Assembly (NCBI GenBank): GCA_900317545.1
Contig: ONHE01000116.1
Coordinates: 1 to 45,003, forward strand
Source: an uncultured Prevotella sp.
GTDB lineage: Bacteria; Bacteroidota; Bacteroidia; Bacteroidales; Bacteroidaceae
Direction: 5' to 3'
Length of the DNA stretch: 45,003 bases
Shown: positions 36,288-43,083 of the stretch, piece by piece
How positions within the stretch are numbered: the first letter of the stretch is position 1
Layout of the letters: the number at the start of each line of letters is the position of its first letter
Position numbers and translations under genes: made by a program
The notes under the pieces: model-generated
What the model saw: the letters and a program-made list of their open reading frames with translations, nothing else
Told to the model about the DNA's origin: nothing
Database searches by the model: none

Positions 36288-39200
36288 CTACCTAATAACC
36301 TTTATTCGTTTGACATTAAGCATCTGATCATCTCTAACCGAGACAAGATACTGCCCTTTAGACAAAGGAGACAGATCCACCTTGGCAGGTGCTGACGGGA
36401 CAGAGAGCACACACACTCCCGTCACAGCATACACAGCCACGGAACTTCCTATCATGTTGCCTTTGAAGTATAGGCACTGATCATGATAGACAACATCTCC
36501 CTGAGCAGTTTCCGGATGGTTGATACCGCTCAACTGCCCTTCTTTCAACAGGGCTATTTTGAATTCACTGATACCCCATTTGGCATTTTTACTCCCCATC
36601 TGGGTAATCCTGACATATTTTGCGGTGACCGTATTGAAGGTGATGACAGCCATTGATCCAGCGTCCTTACCTGTTTTAACCAGTGTCCACTCCTTTGCAT
36701 CAGACGAAACTTCCACCTTGTAGTCTGCCGGCCCCTGGCCATTGGGAGCAATCAAGATAACTGTGTTGAATGTCTCATCCCGATAGAATCCAACCTGATA
36801 CCATTGCCCGGAGGTCTGAACTGCTTCCGTATTCCAATTGGTTCCCAAACTCCCATCAATCCCCAGGCGAGCCTTCTGTTGCGTTCCATTCTCGTCATTG
36901 CTGGCTTTTGCAGACCAACGATACTTGGCGATTTCGATTCCTTTGGCCAGTTGCCAGGCTGTCGGAAGATTGTTTTCCCATTTTGCGAAACGGTTGGCCG
37001 TCGTACCGACCTCATCGATTACGGATGAAGCGACATTGATCTGCGACTCCATACTGCCCACTGTCTTGACAAGATTTTTTAGTCCACTGACCAATCCGCC
37101 AGCCATATTGATTTTAGAACTGGATGAAACATCAAACGTACAGACCGAACCTGACTGATGCAAATTAGGCAGATAAAGATTCAAAGTTCCTGCCTTAACC
37201 GAAGCGAAGTAATCGCCACTTCCCCAGTGATCACTTGAAAAGAAGGTCACTTGTCTGTTACAATCAGGGCCCATGGTCACAAAAGTCGCAGGTATATAGT
37301 TATACTTGATCTGTCCGCTGTTATGTGCCAGAGCTACAACTTGACTGTTAATCAGATCAAGATCATCGCCTAAACTGTTGAATACGAAGGTATTCACGGC
37401 TCCATCCACAGCATTGCCCATCGAATGTACATTGGTTGCTCCGCCACCGCCGTCATTTTGGAAGATCATTCCCTTGTTGCATCCAAACAGGAAATTGTCG
37501 TACAGGATCTCACCATCACAATCGCCGATGATCATGAAATCCAGTTCTTCCTTATTCTGACCATAGGCATAATCCTGCAACTTGCCTTTATTGTCAGCCA
37601 TCTTCTCGCTGTTTGGCCATGCCCCGAACTTTGTCTCGTCACCACATGCGTAAGCGATCGTGTTGCATTGGACATTCGAGATCAGACCATTCTGGGAATT
37701 GCCACCGACCCGGATCACATTCATGAAGCAATGACCGCCAAGGTAATCAACATAGTGATTATCACATTTGTTGGTAAAGAGGTCTACGCCCCGATAGGCA
37801 GTTCGTAGTGCCAGATTGACGATATAGACATTCGCGTTCCCGCGCAGCGTGTAAGGATAGACTTTGACCGTTCGCGGATCATCCTGGCGAGGATAGTTGA
37901 CCGTGATGCCACGAATACCGCTTTCCTGCTCCATCGTGATGAAAGGTGTGCCATTCTCTTCGCCTTCACCGACCATACACTCCAGGATCGCGCCATTTCC
38001 CTTGGGAACCGTAGCCAGATCACCCGATCCTTTCAGTTCCACTCCCGCAGGAATTGTGATATTTCCATTCATTCTGTAATGTCCGGATGGAAGATAAACG
38101 ATACCTCCTCCTTCACGCTTGGCCTTGTTCAATGCGTTTTGAATCGCTGTCGCATTGTCCTGCGCACTGTTCAAATCATCCTTGACCGTCAAGGGCACGG
38201 CTCCGAATTCGGGATCCGTCACCACGTACAGCGCAGCACGGGCAGGCCTTGCCGACTTGATTTCCATCCACGAATCCTCAAATACCGGCAAAGGACGAAC
38301 AGTTGTCTGCGCCTCACTGACGGTTGATTCGAAGATGGAGTTGTTTTCAAATTTTGCTCCATTCTCCATGGTATTACCCGTGAATATCGTGCGTGCCTTT
38401 GTCCAGACCATGACATTCTTATAGAACCGGTTCGCATTGGCAGTCAGCTGGCCTCCGAGCACCCTCACTTCAGACCGTATGTCACAGTCCTGAAACGACA
38501 GGGCAGAACTTGCCATCTCATCCGTCAGCAATGCATAACCGTTCGCACCGATACTACATCCATAGAAGCTGACAGGCCCGCTCACGTTCGGCTCGAGATG
38601 TATGCCTGTATCACCGCCTGTCGTCACCACATCCGTAAACATAATGCCGGCTCCAGAGGCAGCCCCGATATTGATGCTCGTCTGACAGTCATTCAAGCGG
38701 AAACGATAGTTCTGGCCGTTAGGTGAACCACTTAGAGAGATTCCGGCCGGAGAGTTTTCGGCAGAGAAACCTATCTTATAATGATCGACGTAGAAGTTGG
38801 TGGTGTAGGACCAGTCATTCCGTCTCATTACCATTGCAATGGCATTGTTATAGAGATAATTGTTGACGGAACTGACAGAAGGTGCCCCATCCAATCCACA
38901 ATCTGCCCAATAGGAGCCGGAGAAATGAATTCCGTCAAAACGCCCCACATCGGCAATGGCATCCATTACGATGCCCTGATGTAACGGTGTGCCGTAAACA
39001 TCAAAGACATTCGGGCAGCCCCCGCCATTCTTGTCATTCATCCGGATAGCCGTGTAGGCATTGATGAACGTGAGATGGCGGCCGTTGCAATAGTCATTTC
39101 CCCAGTATCCCTGCTGCCCGTAACAGAGCGTAGGGGGATAGGCGGTCACATGATTGATATCCTGATCAGGATACCAAAAAGCGAGATTACTGACTTCTGT

Positions 39201-39674
39201 TGTCGGCTGCATCGTGATGAAGGAGTTTTCTACCGCTTCCGGATCGCCGACGGTCGCAGGCTTAACGATCAGGATCGTACCACTGACCGGCTGTCCCGGT
39301 TCCGGCTTCTTCCAGTCCCCACGCAGAGTCACGCCCCTCGGAACAATCAGTTTACCTGTGAACAGATATTTCCCCGCGGGTACATATAATATACCACCTG
39401 TCAGATTTGCATAGTTTCCACGTTCTGTGGAAAGCGTTCCCACACCGGCCAACTTGTCAAGGAGCGTCTGGAACAAGCGGGTACAGTCACGCTGCCCGGT
39501 AGGATCAGCCCCATAATCAAGCACATTGTATGTTGCGACTGCAAGATCATTGGTAGGGTATTCCGCCTTGTTGATCAGTTCATATTTCGGCTGATATGAA
39601 GTCTGAGCATGAAGTCGGAAGGCCAATATGGCTGCAGTCACCGCTACGAAGGAGATTTTCAATAGATACTTCAT
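36288..39674 (-). CDS. GH55-like tandem beta-helix protein with F5/8-C domain and Por tail
   Basis: A 1128-residue protein with a signal peptide (ends LHAQ, 24). It has two pectate-lyase-3-type beta-helices in tandem. The first starts at about residue 48 (YNVLDYGADPTGQRDCT) with GGILYVPAGKYLF. The second starts near 490 (DPEFGAVPLTVKDDLNSAQDN) with GGGIVYLPSGHYRM. This double-helix plan is that of GH55 (beta-1,3-glucanase) but also occurs in other PL-fold enzymes. A discoidin/F5-8-C module follows at about 905-1050 (YKVEVSSDAKEWTLV, KYVRITQMGS). The last ~65 residues (VAVYAVTGVCVLSV, KGQYLVSVRDD) are a Por-type sorting tail. It is therefore a probable surface enzyme and a candidate polymer-cutting step. 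It has its own promoter with the CGTATTT operator array just upstream. Confidence 0.8.
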   Translation of the reverse strand: MKYLLKISFVAVTAAILAFRLHAQTSYQPKYELINKAEYPTNDLAVATYNVLDYGADPTGQRDCTRLFQTLLDKLAGVGTLSTERGNYANLTGGILYVPAGKYLFTGKLIVPRGVTLRGDWKKPEPGQPVSGTILIVKPATVGDPEAVENSFITMQPTTEVSNLAFWYPDQDINHVTAYPPTLCYGQQGYWGNDYCNGRHLTFINAYTAIRMNDKNGGGCPNVFDVYGTPLHQGIVMDAIADVGRFDGIHFSGSYWADCGLDGAPSVSSVNNYLYNNAIAMVMRRNDWSYTTNFYVDHYKIGFSAENSPAGISLSGSPNGQNYRFRLNDCQTSINIGAASGAGIMFTDVVTTGGDTGIHLEPNVSGPVSFYGCSIGANGYALLTDEMASSALSFQDCDIRSEVRVLGGQLTANANRFYKNVMVWTKARTIFTGNTMENGAKFENNSIFESTVSEAQTTVRPLPVFEDSWMEIKSARPARAALYVVTDPEFGAVPLTVKDDLNSAQDNATAIQNALNKAKREGGGIVYLPSGHYRMNGNITIPAGVELKGSGDLATVPKGNGAILECMVGEGEENGTPFITMEQESGIRGITVNYPRQDDPRTVKVYPYTLRGNANVYIVNLALRTAYRGVDLFTNKCDNHYVDYLGGHCFMNVIRVGGNSQNGLISNVQCNTIAYACGDETKFGAWPNSEKMADNKGKLQDYAYGQNKEELDFMIIGDCDGEILYDNFLFGCNKGMIFQNDGGGGATNVHSMGNAVDGAVNTFVFNSLGDDLDLINSQVVALAHNSGQIKYNYIPATFVTMGPDCNRQVTFFSSDHWGSGDYFASVKAGTLNLYLPNLHQSGSVCTFDVSSSSKINMAGGLVSGLKNLVKTVGSMESQINVASSVIDEVGTTANRFAKWENNLPTAWQLAKGIEIAKYRWSAKASNDENGTQQKARLGIDGSLGTNWNTEAVQTSGQWYQVGFYRDETFNTVILIAPNGQGPADYKVEVSSDAKEWTLVKTGKDAGSMAVITFNTVTAKYVRITQMGSKNAKWGISEFKIALLKEGQLSGINHPETAQGDVVYHDQCLYFKGNMIGSSVAVYAVTGVCVLSVPSAPAKVDLSPLSKGQYLVSVRDDQMLNVKRIKVIR

Positions 39675-39698
39675 GACATTAGTTTAATGTTTTCGACA

Positions 39699-39786
39699 CA
39701 AAATTAGCACTTAAAGTAAAAAGGTGAGTTACACATGCTTATTCTTAAATACGCCAGACAGCCTTTTTAAATACGTCAAAAATACG
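39699..39786 (-). promoter_or_regulatory. Promoter and CGTATTT operator array for GH55-like gene
   Basis: On the - strand the -7 box TAATTTTG (39706 to 39699) lies 25 nt before the start codon. CGTATTT sites lie at 39747-39753, 39769-39775 and 39780-39786, spaced 22 and 11 bp, i.e. whole helical turns. The nearest ends 41 nt before the -7 box. Two other promoters in the window show the same 41-nt distance. Another TAnnTTTG match (TAACTTTG, 39887 to 39880) farther upstream has no such site and may be a second promoter. Confidence 0.65.
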
Positions 39787-39957
39787 TCACAACGGCCTTT
39801 TCTCCTCATTTTCAGGATATTCAGTCAACGTCAACGCGGTTTTCCATGCAATTGTCCTCCGTGCTGACCCATCTGCACCCAAAGTTACAGTTTCAGCCTG
39901 AGGATTCGCCTCACCCTCCATCAAGCCCCCTTCGGGAGGAGCAGATGGGGCAAGGCT

Positions 39958-41646
39958 TTATTCCCCCACCCCGTTCTCATTGAATGCCTTCACATAGAAG
40001 TAACAGGTTGCGTTTCGGCTGTACCAGTTTGCATCCAAGTACGGATCAAATGTCATGGTCGAATGGGTCAGTCGTTTCGGGTCTGTCCCCCAACTGACAA
40101 TATAGCCTGTAGCATTCTGCAGCGGAGCCCATGTGAGCTTGCAGCTGCGCCCATCCCTTTGGTTTCTGCTGATCCGGACATCCCTGACGCGCGAAGGCAA
40201 CGGTCCGTTGCCCGTTCCGAAAATGCGGAAATCATACAGCGAGAAATTTCCGTTCAAGTCGCATTGATTGACAATCCGCACATATCTTGCATGCACCGAT
40301 CTGTCAAGAAGGTGCAGCCGATGCGGCAAGTCTTCCTCGTTGCGCGACTGGTCGACAATTGTGGTCCATCGTTCCGTGTCATCCGATACTTCAATGCGAT
40401 ACCGGTACGGCTGCGGCTGTGCAGGGGCCTTCACGGTGAAATGATCATCGGCAAAGTTGGCCTGTATGGCTTTGATTTCCATCTTTGATCCCAAGTCTGT
40501 CCGGAGCCATTCTCCCTGATGTCCCGTTGATGCGCTCCACCATGTTTCGACCCTCTCGTCGTTGGCTAAGGAGCAGCCGTGCTCGGGCAAGGCAGAGGAT
40601 GCCTGTATCGCTTTCCCATAAGAAAGCAGATTGTAACCGTCCGGCATGGCCGTCTTGCTGAAATCAGTCTGCCGGTCAGGGATCGCGAAAGGATAGTCTG
40701 TAAAGACTGTATGGGCAACCGGACCGTGCTCAGTGAGCGTCACGGGAAACAGCCCGAGCCTCCGCTCAAACCAGTGACGCTGGCTGATTTTCATGGATGC
40801 AACATGCCAATAATTACCATACCGATCCTTGAAGGTATCACCATGGCCGGCTCCGGCTATGAAGCCACCCGGCTTTATGGAGAACGGATTGTCCTCGATA
40901 TAGGTGAATGGACCGAGCGGGCTGTCGCCCACATAGCAACCGTCCGCATAGATCCGGAACTGAGTCCCCGGCGCGGCGTATTGGAGATAATAGCGCCCTT
41001 CGTACTTGAACATGGCCGGCCCTTCATTCCATCCGTCCTTATCGGCCTCATTATTTTCGCCCGGATTCTCCCATCCGTAATCCTTGGCGTGGTGGCGGAT
41101 GAGGACTACCGGCTTTCCTTTTGGCGCAAATCCGTCTTCCGGATCTACCTCGACACCCATGATGGGATCCACGTCCGAGCACCCCCAGTAATAATAGACC
41201 TTTCCGTCATCATCCTGAAAGAGATAGGGATCATGCTCGGGAATTTGGAACTTTGACGGTATTTCGGTCCAGGAATCCTGATCCGGATGTGCATTCTTGA
41301 ATATCCGGTTCCGGTCCGAGGCCGTGTAATAGACCGTGCCCTTATAAGCAAGCACGGCGGGCGCATAATCATTGATCGTGGCAATGGACCGGCAGGGGAT
41401 ATACGTCCATTTGGCAAGGTCGGCAGATTTCCAGTATCCGCTCGATTTGGAAACAAAGAGATAGTAGCTGTCGTTGAAAAGGATGCACGTGGGATCTGCG
41501 GCTTCCCTCCGCGAAGGGCTGTCGGGCTGGAACTGGTAATTCAACTCGATCGGGTTGGCAACGATTCTTTTGCGTGGTTGCTTCTGCCCGAAGACGTCCG
41601 GGCAGGCAACAGCCAGCATGACCAAAACAGAAAACGTTCTATTCAT
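39958..41646 (-). CDS. GH43 glycosidase with F5/8-C and fibronectin-III domains
   Basis: A 562-residue protein with a signal peptide (ends VFG/QK). The GH43 propeller spans about 45-330 with base D51 in EAADPTC, D139 in EHDPYLFQDDDG and acid E208 in WNEGPAMF. It is not close to the other two GH43 domains of the locus, so it probably belongs to a different GH43 subfamily. Residues about 345-480 form a discoidin-like carbohydrate-binding module (GEWLRTDLGSKMEIKAI in parts, ARYVRIVNQ). About 485-562 is a fibronectin-III domain (VRDVRISRN, TGYIVSWGTDP). It is the first gene of the - strand series. A promoter with a CGTATTT site lies 35-89 nt upstream. The gene ends 283 bp before the next start, which has its own promoter, so this one may be transcribed singly. 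Confidence 0.9.
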   Translation of the reverse strand: MNRTFSVLVMLAVACPDVFGQKQPRKRIVANPIELNYQFQPDSPSRREAADPTCILFNDSYYLFVSKSSGYWKSADLAKWTYIPCRSIATINDYAPAVLAYKGTVYYTASDRNRIFKNAHPDQDSWTEIPSKFQIPEHDPYLFQDDDGKVYYYWGCSDVDPIMGVEVDPEDGFAPKGKPVVLIRHHAKDYGWENPGENNEADKDGWNEGPAMFKYEGRYYLQYAAPGTQFRIYADGCYVGDSPLGPFTYIEDNPFSIKPGGFIAGAGHGDTFKDRYGNYWHVASMKISQRHWFERRLGLFPVTLTEHGPVAHTVFTDYPFAIPDRQTDFSKTAMPDGYNLLSYGKAIQASSALPEHGCSLANDERVETWWSASTGHQGEWLRTDLGSKMEIKAIQANFADDHFTVKAPAQPQPYRYRIEVSDDTERWTTIVDQSRNEEDLPHRLHLLDRSVHARYVRIVNQCDLNGNFSLYDFRIFGTGNGPLPSRVRDVRISRNQRDGRSCKLTWAPLQNATGYIVSWGTDPKRLTHSTMTFDPYLDANWYSRNATCYFYVKAFNENGVGE

Positions 41647-41680
41647 AGCAAGTGTTTTTAAGCGTACATGATTATCCTTG

Positions 41681-41735
41681 CAAAAATAACCGATTAAGTA
41701 TTCGATGGACGTTTATGCACTACGTTAAAAATACG
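41681..41735 (-). promoter_or_regulatory. Promoter and CGTATTT site for the GH43-F5/8-C gene
   Basis: On the - strand the -7 box TATTTTTG (41688 to 41681) lies 35 nt before the ATG. CGTATTT (41735 to 41729) ends 41 nt before the -7 box. A weaker CGTAGTG is placed 11 bp further in (41724 to 41718). Confidence 0.65.
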
Positions 41736-41822
41736 CATACCCTGCAGTTTATTTTTTATTAAGAAATATCCCCGTCCATAATGCCTTTTCGTGCGTGCCG
41801 GACAGATCCGAGGCACGAACTC

Positions 41823-41923
41823 CACGTACGGCAGACGAATTCTTGACGTATTTTTCATTATTGCCAAGCGTATTTTTGAAGTAACGCATTCTTACGCATT
41901 ATCAATCATAATACCTATCTTTG
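41823..41923 (+). promoter_or_regulatory. Orphan + strand promoter with CGTATTT operator array
   Basis: The -7 box TATCTTTG (41916-41923) is preceded by CGTATTT at 41869-41875 (41 nt away) and at 41847-41853 (22 bp further). Weaker relatives in the same phase are CGAATTC at 41836 and CGTACGG at 41825, each 11 bp apart. This is the richest array of the three and it is divergent from the GH43 gene at 41646. No convincing gene follows on the + strand. Confidence 0.6.
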
Positions 41924-42556
41924 CAAACATAAATGCAACGAAACATAACAAATGCGTTGCCATGCAAAGTTCATGGTCTAACAGAGAGCACGGTATCAGG
42001 AGATATCATTGGCAGGAGGGTGACACAAAAAAATAAAACCCGAAATTTACAACCCCATCAACACAACATCAGACGACGACTACACATCCATAAAATATCG
42101 GTTTCCCGCATGAATGCCGAAGAAATACGACCAGCTCACGATTGGCAAATCTGCAGCAACGGCCGGAGATTCAAAAACTTCCCATTAAGTGTGTACGCAG
42201 AGTCTCACACAGGGATCGACTTGGCACAGGGCGGAAGAGACCACGTAGACAATGCGGTCCAGAAGTTGCGGCAGCATGTCTCTACAGACGCAGGCAACAG
42301 GAGGTCTCTGACTGACACAGAAGTCTGAAGTACAGGAATACGGCAAGGCAATAGCAGCCGAACCGGGTTTCAGTCTGAATGTGTGTGGGAATGAATGTAG
42401 CTTGTCTTTCCTGACATCTGCTTTGGAAAGGATGCAGGATAACAGCGGCTCCCGACCTCTCGACATGAGAACGCCTGGAGCTTTCATTGCCAGCAGGATG
42501 TGCCTGAAGACAGGCTTCGCACCCCACTGCAGACAGACTGAAAAAACGGAGGTTTG
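41924..42556. other. Region downstream of the orphan promoter, no credible gene
   Basis: More than 600 bp. A small inverted repeat (GCAACG 41935-41940 with CGTTGC 41955-41960) would lie at the very 5' end of a transcript from 41916. The longest + strand frame (ATG at 41933 to 42328) has no recognisable fold, signal peptide or family motif, and its ATG would be almost at the transcript start. It could be a small RNA, a degraded gene, or a very short unrecognised gene. The adjoining stretch 42661-42822 also holds nothing I can name. Confidence 0.5.
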
Positions 42557-42660
42557 CTGACCGCTGACAAGAGCTATGCTCCGGGTGCTCGAAAGCTATG
42601 CTCCGGGCGGCCCGGAGCTATCCTTTTCGAGCCCGAAAGGATAGCTCTGCGCAGCCCTTG
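42557..42660. repeat. Intergenic palindromic repeat element, copy B
   Basis: The first 65 bp match copy A (9366-9430) at 61 positions. AGCTATGCTCCGGG is at 42572 and 42594 (22 bp apart), followed by CCCGGAGCTAT at 42611-42621. The right half differs from copy A: it has a perfect 8-bp stem TATCCTTT (42619-42626) with AAAGGATA (42636-42643). Copies A and B lie near the two ends of the - strand enzyme block. Confidence 0.8.
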
Positions 42661-42822
42661 TTCATGCTGCCTGAAAACGACAGGGCAGAAGGACAAAAAA
42701 CGCTGAAGCCCGACGTGACGGACAAGGCATCCGTCGAGGAAGCGGTGCGGACCGTGATCAGCAGACGAACCGCCCGCGACCGGCGGCCGCATTGCCGGCC
42801 ATGTCCGCTCGCCCGACAATTC

Positions 42823-42856
42823 CTGTCCCGCAGGGAAGAAATTCCGTGCGGGACAG
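42823..42856. other. Long hairpin just upstream of the sigma-barrel gene promoter
   Basis: CTGTCCCGCA (42823-42832) pairs with TGCGGGACAG (42847-42856), and an inner GGAA/TTCC stem is capped by GAAA. It ends 20 nt before the TATCTTTG -7 box and therefore touches the expected -33 region. It could be a terminator for the orphan + strand transcript (only ATTGTTT follows) or an inverted-repeat operator. Confidence 0.5.
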
Positions 42857-42876
42857 ATTGTTTATGATATTATTTG

Positions 42877-42884
42877 TATCTTTG
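42877..42884 (+). promoter_or_regulatory. Candidate -7 box for the sigma-barrel gene
   Basis: TATCTTTG matches TAnnTTTG exactly, within an AT-rich patch in otherwise GC-rich DNA. It lies 200 nt before the start codon used here (43084). No CGTATTT lies 41 nt upstream, so it is not part of that putative regulon. Confidence 0.45.
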
Positions 42885-43083
42885 CCTCCGGAACGAGTCC
42901 CTCCTTCCTCTCCTCCCCGCTCCTGCCCCGACACGGACCGCTGGAGAAGACCTGCCGGCAAACCTGAAAGTGAGGTCATAGACTATCAACATGAAAAATA
43001 AATCAAAAATCCGTGCAGTCTTTTGGCTCCATACGACTCCTTTGTATCAAAAAGGGGAATTTTATACCTCTGTCAGAGACAAC

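Noticed and set aside
41933-42328. 131-codon + strand frame right after the orphan promoter
   Set aside because: Its ATG would be nearly at the transcript start; composition is not protein-like and no family is recognised. Kept only as an open possibility in the region note.
42598-42867. Frame reading LKPDVTDKASVEEAV then VISRRT, faintly like the start of a nitroreductase
   Set aside because: It runs out of the palindromic repeat and ends after 89 codons without any further match; too little to call a pseudogene.
42991-43083. 31-residue N-terminal extension of the sigma-barrel protein
   Set aside because: Sigma region 2 starts immediately after the internal Met; the extension comes from AT-rich leader-like DNA.
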